Origin: Cryptomeria japonica
Lineage: Eukaryota > Streptophyta > Pinopsida > Cupressales > Cupressaceae
Reading direction: 5' to 3'
Length of the DNA stretch: 64,000 nucleotides
Assembly: GCF_030272615.1 (NCBI RefSeq)
Contig: NC_081407.1
Span: 375,141,018 to 375,205,017, forward strand
The position numbers and the translations under genes are program-made. How positions within the stretch are numbered: position 1 is the first letter of the stretch; each line of letters opens with the position of its first letter. Shown in pieces: positions 51,333-63,657 of the stretch. Under the pieces are notes generated by a model. It made no database searches. It worked only from the letters and a program-made list of their open reading frames with translations, and had not been told where the DNA came from.

Positions 51333-52197
51333 GGTCAAGTGCAAAACATCTTGCGAGCTAGCGACAACTAAAATCTCCCAGTACTCGCAAGCTCGCGACT
51401 TAAACTGACTTGATGATAAAGGACCTGCGAGCTAGCGATAACCATTAAACATGTCTGACCAATCGTTTGACCACACTTGACGTTGACATGGACAAATAAA
51501 TAGAGGACAACTTAGATTTTCAAGGCACGACAACTTCAGTTTACTAGCCAACTAAGACAAAAAACAAACACAAAACCCTAATCGCCATGAACATCATTTT
51601 GAGCATTTAATGTAGAATAGTAGAAAGGTTCTAGCAGTAACAGTTATGCAATATGAATAGTTTTATGGATCATGTGACACAAATTTGTTGCATTTCATGT
51701 TCAACATGTTACATAATATGGAACCAAATACCAATTTACTAATAATTCAATTGTTTAGTAATAATTCAAATTCACAATTAAAAATATGAAATAATTATCC
51801 GTTCTACTTTTGATTGACAAATTTAAGGAATACAATATCAAAAATCATCAATGACAACTATAGTATTGCAATTTTGCAAATTGAAATTGTAATATGACTC
51901 AAGAATTGTAGTATAATTATAAATACCTATAAACTGACTGCTAATTCACTTCAGTCTATCTGTCTGAGGCTTCTATATCCCAAATGGACTCAAGATCTGG
52001 AAACTGACTAGTACTAACAGGTTCATCTTCATTCTGAGTCGAGTATTCAAAAATGTCTTCATCTTCATGCTGACTCTGAGTTTGCGATCCATCATATTCA
52101 TTTGTCTCAGCACTAGCACTAGCAGTAGCACCACCATATCATGCATGGAATTCTAGATTTCCAGTGCCCTATCATATGGAAAATCTCTAACATTATA
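51333..52197. other. Sequence after the tandem duplication and 3' flank of hAT copy 2
   Basis: The GCGAGCT words fade by 51,480. The rest is AT-rich and non-coding apart from the decayed 3' end of hAT copy 2 (frame-like remains near 52,150). Confidence 0.4.
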
Positions 52198-54690
52198 CTA
52201 GGTTACAAACAACCTCAAGCAAGTTTCCAAATTCTTGTCTAATTTGTTTCTGATCTTTGATTTCAAAATCCCTAATGCACTGAAAACTCTCTCATCTTCC
52301 ACTGACCCCAATATCATTGTTTGACATAAATCAGCAAGTTTCAAATATTCTGGTATTGCAATACGCAATGCTTCACTTTGATCTATCCTTTTCCAAAGCC
52401 TTGTGATTGATCCAGGTTCAAATGGATTCTCCAAGTTAACCAACTGTTGTTTTATAACCAATGCAAACTATTTACATTGTTTTCTAAGATTATATGAATT
52501 TAAAATTCCTTCTATTGGCTGTCCATTGCAATATGCATCTTTTGAAAATGTCAATATCAATTCCTCTAGTTTTTTATGATACATCTTTGCGTCATTTGGA
52601 TTATCTCCAATTGAATGCCAAAATTGAGGATACACACAACCCATGGCTTCAAGTATTTCTTCTCGAGGGAATCTTTCTCGAATCTCAATTGAAAGTTCAT
52701 ATGCAATAGACTTCAAATTATCACTAACAGATTTAACAATCCTGTCAAAATCTTCCTTTTTAACTGGTAGTGCTCTGCCTCGCTTGCCCATCTTAGATTG
52801 GTGCATTGGTATTTGAAATCCTTTTACAAAGACACATAACTCATTTTTTGTATTGAAATGTAAAAAATTTTCAGCATGATTCAAATCTGTAATTATCTGC
52901 CACCTAAAAAAATTTGGGCTTTGCCCTGTTAGATCTGAATATAGACAATCCAGGCTCAAGCATGTCATTTTACCTAGAGTGCTATACTCATTGATATACA
53001 TAGTTCTGTCTTGGGATTTCTTAACAAGTTTGTTCATTGAATCCAGCATGGGGAGAAGACTAGCTAAAGTTAACAGAGTCTCTATATCACTTAACTTATG
53101 TAAGAGATCAGGAGCTTTGTCTACTGTGAGGTGTTTCTCATACATTAGTCTGATCAATGATTGATATTTTGTTAGAACTCATTCTGCTGGTCCATGCAAG
53201 GAGATCCATCTGGTCTCAACATCCCTAAGAAGCTTGTTTCCTCCTATTACTCTCTCAGCAAAAATCTAAAATTTTGCAAAACGTTTAGGACTTCGGCAGA
53301 AGTATGAGTGGAACTCGTGGACCAGATCTTCAACTTTTGACACTGTAGGGAAATTTCTTACAATTCTATATGCTAAATTCATTCGATGGGTCATGCAGTG
53401 AATGCCAACCATGTATGGTGCAATACTAGTTTGTAATCTTATGCAAAGACCGGTCCTTTGACCTTGCATTACAGTAGCTCCATCAGCTGCAACACACACC
53501 AACTTCTTGGCAATTGTCAAGTCATCCATACCAGCAATTTCATTCAAAGCTTTCTTAACTTCCAAATATAAATTTTTTGTTGTTGAATTGCCCCTCATTT
53601 TACGAACACAGAGTAGATGAGCTTGACAGACATGTTCTTTTACGGTATACACATGCATACAAACCCAAGCAGTGTTATCTACCACAGTAACTTCATCTAT
53701 GGATAATGAAATGAAATTTGACTCTTTTACACTCTCTTGTAAATTTTCCTTTTCCACCTCAGTGAGACAGTTTGCCATTTCCCATCCAGCGTTTATTGAC
53801 TAATGTGACATAGGATAGTGAGGAACATTCAAAAAAGATAATAAATTACTAAATTCTGGGAAATCTTTCATAGGATGCCCTCTCGACATAATATGAAAAA
53901 CAACACTCATCTGAACAGTCTTTGCTAGGTTTGCATCTTTCGCTGCATGTTCAAGCCCAACCTTGATTGTATTTCCAAACCCACTATTATTTATCAGTGT
54001 CATTTTATGGTTATGCTCTTCATATTCTGTGGCATACTTAACATGAAGACATTCTTCCTTTGATTTCCATCTTACTACTCGTGTTTCCTTTTCGTCTATG
54101 ATATGTTTTTCATAAACCTTACCAATATGCTTTTCTATGGTGTCAAGCTTTAGCTGCACTTTCTTCTCTCTTTTAGTTTTCCAGCTACAAATCTTACACC
54201 TGCATTCTGTTGGTTGTTCATCATTGTTTGGGACCGGTTCAATGAATGGGTACTATGCTACCCAATCAATCTTAAAACTCCTTTTCATCTCCCACTCTCG
54301 CCCCAGTTTTACTTTCCTTTTTCTTTTCTTCCTACCAACATCATCTTCAGTACTAGCATTTGCATTCACCAATGGTATCTCATTGTGTGTATCACTTAGA
54401 ACATCTTCTGTCGTGTCGCTATTGTCATCCTCATTTGATGTATTTAACTCAATGACAATCCCACCTTGTGGTACTGGTGGTGGTGAGCTACTATGAATGG
54501 GTTCTACAACTACAGAGGTTGATGGACCAGAAACTGTGCCAATTCCAAAAAAAGACTTTATGGTACTATCTTTAAGTTTAAGTTTTGGGTGTTTTGATGG
54601 CCTCCCAATCCCTTCAGTTTCACTGACCTGAGGAGTCTTACCCATGTCTGACATCCCAATCCCTTCACCACCCTGAGGAGTCTCACCCAT
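52198..54690 (-). pseudogene. hAT-superfamily transposase, copy 2
   Basis: A homologue of copy 1. From ATG at 54,690 one reading frame runs 831 codons to 52,198 and remains in phase throughout. The N-terminus has RPSKHPKLKLKDSTIKSF, then a finger-like CRCKICSWKTKREKK with LKLDTIEKHIGKVYEKH, then LSIDEVTVVDNTAW, CVAADGATVMQGQR, HCMTHRMNLA, ETRWISLHGP and the C-terminal EDERVFSALGILKSKIRNKL. Five internal stops break it: TAG at 54,253, TAG at 53,800 (copy 1 has Trp), TAG at 53,266 (copy 1 Gln), TGA at 53,179 (copy 1 Arg) and TAG at 52,468. No frameshift was needed to follow the homology. No terminal inverted repeats were found. Confidence 0.85.
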
Positions 54691-54989
54691 GTCTAACTAT
54701 GACATCTTGAGTCTTGACCTCTCACTACAAATTAAAAGTTAAAACTAATACTATCAAGTATGAAGAAATGATTACTCACCTTTATGCCTTCTCAATTCTC
54801 TAAATCAGGAATTAGGAATGAATGCCTGGGCCTGTGTTGCAGGATTGTAACTCTGGCCCTCCGCCCTACAATAAACTTTGACTTTCCAACTCAATTTGCG
54901 GAATGCGAATCGAGACTAGAGACTTGAGACTTTGAGAGCTTCCAATTTACTAATAAGATATGAACAAATTGTAAGAAAGAGTGTAACAA

Positions 54990-55435
54990 ATAGTGTATTT
55001 ATAGCAATCCATGATTGCATTTTTGGTGAATTGCGTGGGGTTAATTGCATTTTTGGTGAATTGTGCGGGCATGCAATGAACATTTAATTTAAGCGGGGCG
55101 AAATGGGTCCTCGAATGCTTATAATGTTTTATTTGATATTGGCGAATTTGGCCGACGCATGCAATGAACATGTAGTTTACTATTGGCGAATTAGGTCCTG
55201 GGTACGTGGTTGTTTAAATATTGCTGGCGAATAACGGAGGTGATCTAATACCCATGTCCGAGTGATTCCAGGCAAATATTACAGGCATGCATGTCGATGG
55301 TGTGTGGTCATTGGCGAAGCCAGTTTCTACAGTGTGTCGTTAACCCTGAAATTCTAGGCGATTTGACCACAATGGTGCCCAAGACTATTCATGTGGAATT
55401 TGCCAATTGGCAAAGATTCGCCACTAAAAAACTCT
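54990..55435. repeat. GGCGAAT subterminal-type array beside hAT copy 2
   Basis: About eight words of the type GGTGAATTG, TTGGCGAATT, GGCGAATAA and TTGGCGAAG, ending with GGCAAAGATTCGCCACTAAA near 55,430. Order and phrases such as GGTCCT after the word echo the array beside copy 1. The position is upstream of the transposase start. Confidence 0.5.
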
Positions 55436-57146
55436 CTGTTGTATTCTCTAGGAAATCAACCAACATGATGCACTTACTGGGGTCTCAATTGATGTGAGAC
55501 ACTTTTGATATTTTTCTTGTCAGGAATAATGGAATGATTTATACATTGTCACTCCCTATCCCTATCTATAAATTGACGAGTGTAAACTCTCTATAATTGA
55601 ATAAGGATAATAAGTGTAATATACCATTATTCCATGGTTTGGTGTTCTTATTAATAAATAATTATATGTTTTTTATTTATATTGTCATTAGTAACAATTC
55701 AGTGTATTTTTTGTTAATAGTAATAAAAGACAATTTCGCTTTTTAGACTGCGAATTTATGCATATTTTTTATATTGGATATTATGCGAGGGACCATCTCA
55801 CATATTCACAACAAATATTATGATTTTTTTTTCCAAATAATATGTCATTGTAAAAAAAATTAGCAATATAACCATTTTATATGTTTAAGTATTGGTAACT
55901 AGGTATATACATCTTAGAAATAGTTAATAGAGATTGCTATATTAAGAATATCTTTCATTGTATTTTTTATTTATTTTTAAAAGTATATGTGGCATACACA
56001 CTGTGTTTCTCTCTATAAATGACTAGAACAATCTAATCTAAATTAAATATAATTTCTAATGTGAGGTTGTTGAAATTGATCTTATGTATTTATCTATAGA
56101 AACTTTTCACTCTTAACTAAGATACAAAAATAAGAAGAGATTCAACTCGAAAGCCCAATTTTTGGCTTTGATACCAAATATGATTGCACTTTTCTCCAAG
56201 AATTAAATTAAGTAATTCCAACATAATTAATGGACTAAATATTAATGTTAAGATCAATTATAAGATGTGATAAGATTAAATTAGATGTAAAAAACCAAAG
56301 TAACTATATCATGTAATAATTTGACAAGAATTATAAAGTCAATTGTTAACACAATGTACTAAATAACATAGCCACATAATTCAACCATATTCTTATAGAA
56401 TTAAGGTTTCCAATACTTATCTTAATCTTGAGCATTTTGAATGGTTCTAATCACTCTAAGAAGATTCCAATGGTCTTGTGTCCTTTATGGCTATAGCATG
56501 CTCAAAGGTAATTAGTTCTTACACATAATCCACCGTCTAACAGAGAACCCTTTATGACATAAATAACACGACCTTGGCCATGACACTCTTGAGTGTACGC
56601 TATACCTCAAGTTGGGCACATGCTATATGCCCCTTCTCCAAATGCCTCATAGCCGACCAATCCACCACCTTCTTCTTCTTCTTCTTCTTCTTCCATGAGT
56701 GATCTCTTTGTCCCCTTCCAAGTCTCATATAAATGACTTATATAACCTTTTAAAGGGTGGTTTCCAAACCACCAAATCCTTTCAAAAAGATAATTATCCT
56801 TTATTAATCTTTCTTTAAACCAAAAGATTGTAATGTCCTTTATTTTTATCTCCCCTTTTAATCAAAAAAAGATTATCTCATTACTTTACATTCTCTCCAA
56901 CAAATAGTCACATAACATAGGGAAAAAAAACAAGCACACAACATTACAAATTATGGAGCTCCCCCTTGGTGGGATCAAACCCTTCTATATGGTCGGTTCT
57001 TATAGAAATCATTGAAAAAGACTTGTTTAATAGCAAAAAACAACATCACAATCGCACCACCTAAACAACAACCTAATTGTCCATGATGAGATTCCAGTTT
57101 TTGACTAGTCTTTTCATTTGCTCCTACCATGCACCTTGGTTTGACA
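55436..57146. other. AT-rich intergenic region with a short TTC microsatellite
   Basis: No gene recognised. A (TTC)8-like run lies at 56,670-56,693. It carries no long open frame and no element ends that I could identify. Confidence 0.5.
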
Positions 57147-57960
57147 TGACACTTGTTTTCCCTTAGATTAAAAGATTTTTAAATTTTAATTTATTCTGAA
57201 ATCCTATACTTTTTAATTGTATCAGGACTTACATATAAAATTGAAAATAGTAAATAGTAAAAGACATTCCAACATAGGAAGGAAGTAACTTCTTTTAATA
57301 ATATGTAAATATTTATTCTTTAATTTTATTTACTAAATGAACAACAAGAGGTAGGGCGTGACCTAATTTCTTTACACATAAACCTAGAGGACCTAACCTA
57401 ACCTTTCACATTAGTGTGCAATTACAATGACAAGATGACTGACTATATGTCTATACTAGTAGTTAACCAATAATAAGAGGTAGAACCTTCATGCAATTAC
57501 AATAATTTTATTTACTAAGTCGATAGTAAGAAGGAGGGCCTCACCTCTCTCCACATAAACATGGAGGTCCTAACCTAACCTTCCACATGAACATGCAATT
57601 ACAATAGCAAGATAATTATGACACTTGTTTCTCACTAGATTAAAAGATTTTTAAATTTTAATTTAAAGGAAGAAACTTCTATTAATATTATTTAAATATT
57701 CATTCCTTAATTTTATTTAGTAAACCACAAACAAGAGGGGGCCTCATCTAAGTTTCCACATAAATATTGAGGGTCTAACCTAACTTTTCACATAAACATA
57801 TAATTACAATGACAAGATGGCTGACTATATGTCTATATAGTAATTCACCTAACATTTAACATAAAAATAAAATTACAATGACAAAATGACTGATTATATG
57901 GATGACTGACTGATAGTTAATCAGTAAGAAGAGGCAGAACCTTCACACAATTAAATAGCA
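57147..57960. repeat. Direct repeats downstream of P450 copy 2
   Basis: A block starting GACACTTGTTT and ATTAAAAGATTTTTAAATTT occurs near 57,152 and again near 57,629. The following sequence (TTTTATTTA(C/G)TAAA, AAGAGG, CCTAACCTTTCACAT, ATTACAATGACAAGATG) is also duplicated, with a third partial unit near 57,840-57,900. One unit of the same kind lies downstream of P450 copy 1 at about 1635-1760. Confidence 0.7.
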
Positions 57961-57994
57961 ATCAGTAGTTTTTCTCCCAACTGTACATCCAACC

Positions 57995-58806
57995 TTATGA
58001 TGGTTTGTCAGTGGTGAGCTTCCAGGAGGGAAAAGCAGAGATAGGAAACTTCTTTGGTAGAGTCAATCCAAATGTTTCCTCCCTATCCAAATTGCCCTCC
58101 ACATTCCAATGAAAGAAATGTATGAGTTGAGCCACAACCAAGTAAACAGAAGAAAACCCCATGTAAATCCTAGGGCATCCTCTCCTTCTTGTTCCAAAAG
58201 AGAACAATTCAAAGTGGTGGCCATTCACATCTATGCTTGAGCCAATAAATCTCTTGGGCTTGAATTCTAAAGGATCTTCCCAAACTCTTTCATCCCTTCC
58301 GATTGCCCAAACATTCACAAAGAACCTTGTTTTTGGTGGAATGTAGTATCCTCCAACATTGCAACCCTGGGTGGACTCGTGTGCCATGAGCAAGGGCGCT
58401 GGTGCATGTAGTCGAAGAGTTTCCTTCACCAAACATCGCAAGTAGTCTAAGCTTACCAGATCACTTTCTCTTACTATATGATCTCTTCCAATCTTTAATT
58501 CAATCTCCTCTTGTGCCCTTGACATTGCTTGAGGGTTTCTCAACAGCTCAGTCATTGCCCATTCTAAAGTTGTGGTAGATGTCTCTACTCTAGCAATTAA
58601 CATATCCTGCGATAGAATTGAACTCGTTTTGTTAGTGAGGTCTAAGCAGAAATTTGGCAATTGGGTATTAGCGAAATGAATAGTTCCACAATTTGACAAT
58701 TCTAAAGAGCTAGTAGTTTCTGAGGGTCCATAACAATTACTGACCATGATGATTGCTTTGATGTGAAGCCGAGAGACTTGTATCTCCACACTTCCGATCT
58801 CAGCCA
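57995..58806 (-). pseudogene. Cytochrome P450 pseudogene (copy 2), 3' part only
   Basis: A duplicate of the 3' half of copy 1: exon 2 plus the intron and the end of exon 1, with roughly 94% nucleotide identity by eye. Key motifs have decayed: the I-helix reads ARVETSTTT, the PERF segment reads FKPKRF, and the haem loop reads FGTRRRGCPR, so two glycines are replaced by Arg. ExxR (KETLRLHAP) is intact. The intron is still bounded by GTCAGT and CGCAG, and its sequence happens to be open in frame. The gene stops exactly where a Copia LTR begins at 58,807; the missing 5' half should lie beyond the window, after that element's right LTR. Confidence 0.85.
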
Positions 58807-59513
58807 TGTTAATTATGGGTAGCTTGGACAGCTATTCGTCCTTACCCAGAAATAACAACATTAGTTATGGGTAGTTTTGGACAGCTGTTCGTCCTAACCT
58901 AGAATTAGAAAATGGTTGTTTTTGTCAAACAAGTATTGTTAGGATAAAAACAATGGTTATTTAATAGTGGCTCTTTTTAGGTGACACCTCATAGCCAAAA
59001 TTAGTTATTGGTTATTGAGTTATCTTAATCTTAGCCGTTGGTTTGAATTAATCTCGGCCATTGGTTTTCCAACAGAGTAGTATAAAAAGGGGTCATGGGT
59101 CATTTGGAAAATAAGAAGTCTTGAGAAGAACTTTCAGTGATAGCAAATAGTCTTGTAGTGTTAGCAAGAGGCGCAGTGATAGCATTGATATAGCAGTGGA
59201 GGATATCAGAAGGAGATATTAGGAGTTTGTCGGAGTTCTGCCAATAAGAGGCAAGGAATTCTTTTGTAATTCTTATATTGCTGAAGATTAATATATTTTC
59301 CATCTGTAGAACTGGTTTTCCCTTAGGGGTTTTTTCAGGGACGATTGTCCAAAAATATTGTGTCCTTGTGTTGCTTATTTCTTTCCGTATTTTTTTAGTG
59401 AAGTTGCAGTTGTGTTATTTTTCGATATTCAGTTGTAAATTTATTTTCAGTAGTTAAATAATTTTTTATGAGATAGGAGATTAATAATCAGTGATTGCAA
59501 TAGAATTTCTACA
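58807..59513 (+). repeat. Left LTR of the Copia element
   Basis: It begins TGTTAATTATGGG and ends TTCTACA. A TATA box TATAAAAAGG lies at 59,081-59,090. The first ~110 bases are an imperfect tandem duplication of a ~55-base unit (TTATGGGTAG, TTGGACAGC, TTCGTCCT). Confidence 0.92.
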
Positions 59514-59525
59514 TGGTATCAGAGC
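59514..59525 (+). other. Primer-binding site of the Copia element
   Basis: TGGTATCAGAGC directly after the left LTR matches the 3' end of initiator methionine tRNA, as in element B. Confidence 0.9.
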
Positions 59526-62500
59526 TTTGTTGAGGGTAGAAAAGGTTTACCCTAAGCAAAGGAAAGAAATTTGAGTTTGACCTCTTTCGAGTTATTGTTT
59601 TCCTTTATTTCTTTGAGATGGTCTCAACAGGTTTGAGAGATCAGGCCAAATTGGATGGTGCCTCAAATTTTGGTGTCTAGAAAGCCAGAATTTCTTTATT
59701 GCTGGAAGAGAATGGTATCAAGGAATATGTTACCAGTACTGTAGCTGTACCTATAGATCCAATACAACTTGTAGCACACAAGAAGGATGATGCCAAGGAA
59801 AGGAGGATAATCCTTGATGGTGTCAAGGACCATGTTGTTCCACATATTGCAGAGTTAGATACAGTGAAGAAGATGTGGGACGCCATTCTGAATCTGTACC
59901 AGAATGCTACCACTAACCGGAAGCTGATTCTCAGAGAAAAATTGAGGAATACCCTGATGAACAAGGGAGAAGATGTTACAAGTTACCTCACCAGGCTTAG
60001 ACTTGTCAAGGATGAGTTAGTAGCTGTTGGAGATAAGCCAAATGAAGACGAGCTAGTAAGAATAGCCCTAAATGGGTTTACTAAGCAATGGGATGTCTTT
60101 GTTCAAGTTATTAATGGACGAGACACCTTACCTAGCTGGGATCGACTATGGAGTGATTTCACTCAAGAGGAGCTTAGACTAAGTCTTATCAATGGAGCCA
60201 ACAACAAGAGTCAAAAAACTGAGGTAGAACAAGAAAATGTTGCCTAGCGGGAAAGGGGAAAACAAAGAAGGGATCTCGCAAAGGAGAAAATTCACAAGTT
60301 GAAAAGAAGAAGAAGGACCTATCTAAGGTCAAGTGCTTTGGTTGTCACGAGTTTGGCCACTATGTCAGCGATTGCCCACAAAGGAAGAAAGATAAGAAGG
60401 GCAAGAACCAAGTGGCAGCTTCAGCAAGTGCAGAGGAGCTCTCTAGTAGATTGGAGGATGAGTTTGCACTCATAGCTTGTATGATTAGCTCAACCTCACA
60501 GAGTGTCTGGTATATAGATAGTGGGGCATCATTTCATATGACAGGAGTTCGAGAGTACTTCTTCAGCTACAAGGAGGAGAACACCAGAATCCAGATCTCT
60601 ATGGGGAACTTGTCCAAGCTCAGCTTAGTTGGGAAAGGGACTGTTCAGCTTCAGAGGGAGAATGGAAAGGTAATTCCTCTTCATGATGTGTTGCATGTGC
60701 CAGGCTTAGGTATGAATTTGGTTTCTATATCTGTCCTTCAGGATAAAGGGTATAATGTTCTCTTTAGAGGGATGCATGTTTTGATTAAGCATAAAGATTG
60801 GAAATCACCCGTATCTATTGGAGTTAGGAGTAGTCGCCTTTATAGGTTGCAGTTTGATACTCCTAAGGCACTCATGAGCAGCAGTAACCCTAGAGATCTT
60901 GGAGAGCTATGGCATAGGAGGATGGGCCATATTCATCATGGAGCACTTAGATTGCTTCGTGAGACAGTGACAGGTGTTCCAGAGGTGAGCACGGAGCATG
61001 ATGATGTATGTAAGGGATGTGTGTTGGGAAAGTTTGCGAAAGCATCTTTTCCAAGGAGTGACACCAGATCTACGGGTGTTCTTGATCTAGTACATTCAGA
61101 TGTATGTGGACCAATGTCGATAAAGTCTCTCAAAGGATATGAGTATTATGTTACCTTTATTGATGATTTCTCCAGGAAGAGTTGGATATACTTCTTGAAG
61201 ACCAAGGATGAGGTTTTCAGTCACTTCCAAAAGTTCAAGGCTCTTGTGGAGAACTCAACAGGAAGGAAGATAAAGGTTCTTCGGTCAGACAATGGAGGCG
61301 AGTACAAAGGAAATGACTTCCAGGATTTCTGTACCAGAGAAGGAATCAAGAGAGAGTGGACTGTTCCTTACAATCCACAACAGAATGAAGTTGCTGAGAG
61401 GAAGAACCATTCTATTTTGGAGGCAGCAAGGGCTATGCTACACGACCAGGACATGCCCCACTACTTATTGGCAGAAGCGTGTAGTACAATAGTCTACATT
61501 CAGAATAGGGTTCCACACAAGGTACTAGGGAAAATGACACCAGAGGAGGCTTTCACGGGGAAGAAGCTAGATGTTGGTCACTTCAGGATATTTGGGAGTT
61601 TGGCATATTGCCTTATTCCTGGAGACACACGTACCAAGTTAGATCAGACTACAGAGAAGGGGTACTTTGTTGGGTATAGTGAAACTTCAAAGGCATATAG
61701 GATGTTCATTCTAGGGACCAGAAGAATTATTGTCAGATGTGATGTCAAGTTCATGGAGGACAAGGCATTTAGAAGGTCTAGAGATTTGCTAGCAGATGAT
61801 CAGAGTGAGCAGCCAACGAAAGCTCCAAGTCCAAGTCAAGGACAACAAAGCTCAAATATAGTTACTAGTACAAGCATAGACTCAGGTAGTGAAGATTCAT
61901 AGAGTATGGAGCAACTGGTGTAGCAGGATATGCATCTAGATGGTATAGAGGTTGATATTTCATCCTCTACAATTGGCAATAGGAACCATGAGGTTCAAGA
62001 CATACAAAGGGATACTCAGGAGTCTGTGGGAGCTCCTAGGAAGAGTACAAGATAGAGGAGACAACCAGCCAAGTTCAATGACTATGTGGCATTAGTCAGC
62101 CAGTTGGTAGATAGTGAACCTTCTAGCTATCAGGAAGCTACAAAGCATCAGGTATGGCAAGATGCCATGGTTGAGGAATATAACTCAATAATGCAGAATG
62201 ATGTATGGGAGGTAGTGCCTAGACCAACTGATAGAACAGTAGTTGGATCGCACTGGATCTTCAAGATAAAGCATGGTGCAGATGGTAGCATCGAGAAATA
62301 TAAGGTGAGGTTTGTGGCCAAGGGGTTCTCTCAGAAGGAGGGAACAGACTATGAGGAGACATTTGCTCCTGTGGCCAGGTATACTTCTATACGAGCTGTA
62401 ATCTCATTTGCAGCACAAGTGGGATGGTAGATCCATCAAATGGATGTCAAGACAACATTCCTTAATGGAGAATTGAAGAAGGAGGTATACATAGAACAAC

Positions 62501-63657
62501 CAGAAGGCTTTGCAGCACACAGCAAAGAGACCCACGTGTGCAGATTAAAGAAAGCCTTATACAGACTCAGGCAGGCTCCTAGAGTGTGGTATGAGCGCAT
62601 TGATACATACTTGCAGGAAATGGGCTTTGTGAAGAGTGAGGCTGATGCGAACCTCTACTACTTGGTGGTTGGGGCTGAGGTTCTCATTCTTGTTCTATAT
62701 GTGGATGACTTGTTTCTTACTGGTGCGCTAGGGCTCATAGAGGATTGCAAGAGGGACCTTGCAGAAGAGTTTGAGATGAAGAATTTGGGACTTATGCACT
62801 ACTTTCTAGGCATGGAGGTGTGGCAGACTGATGGAGAGATTTTCCTTGGTCAAGGGAAATATTGTATTGAAATCTTGAAGAGATTCGAGATGGAAGATTG
62901 CAAAGCCATGTCTACACCCATGATCACTAATTGGAGGAAGGTAGATGCATCCAAGGAAAAGGATGTTGATCCCACCTTATACAGGCAGCTGATTGGTTCG
63001 CTCATGTATTTGGTCAACACCAGGCCAGATATAGCCTTTGCAGTAAACTCTCTTAGTCAGTTCATGGTAGAGCCAAAGAGAGTGCATTGGATGGCGGCTA
63101 AGCATGTGTTGCGTTATCTTCATGGTACAGTTGAGTACGAGATCAGATATGTTTGAGGTGAAGGTATCAAGTTGATAGGCTATACTGATGCAGATTGGGC
63201 AGGCGGTACAACGGACAAAAGGAGTACTTCAGGATGTTGTTTTAGCTTGAGATCAAGAGTTGTTTCTTGGTTCAGTAGGAAGCAAAAATTTGTGGCCTTG
63301 AGTTCATCAGAAGCAGAATACATAGCAGCCAGCATGGCGACATGTGAAGCTATATGGCTTCGGAAGTTGCTAGTAGCCTTGTTTGGTCAGAAGGTTGAGA
63401 CTACGGTGATACACTGCGACAATCAGAGTTGCATCAAGTTGACTGAGAATCCAGTGTTTCACGATAGATTGAAACATATAGACATCAGGTATCACTTCAT
63501 CGGGGATTGAGTACAGAGGGGGATTGTTCAGCTATAGTACATACCTACAGAGGAGCAAGTAGCAGACATTCTAACAAAGGCCTTGGGGAAGGCAAAATTC
63601 ATCTTCTTCAGAGATAAGATCGGTGTCATGCAGAACAACTTCCTCGCTAAGAGGGAG

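Noticed and set aside
60936-61133. Minus-strand frame inside the Copia integrase
   Set aside because: Shadow of the plus-strand integrase frame.
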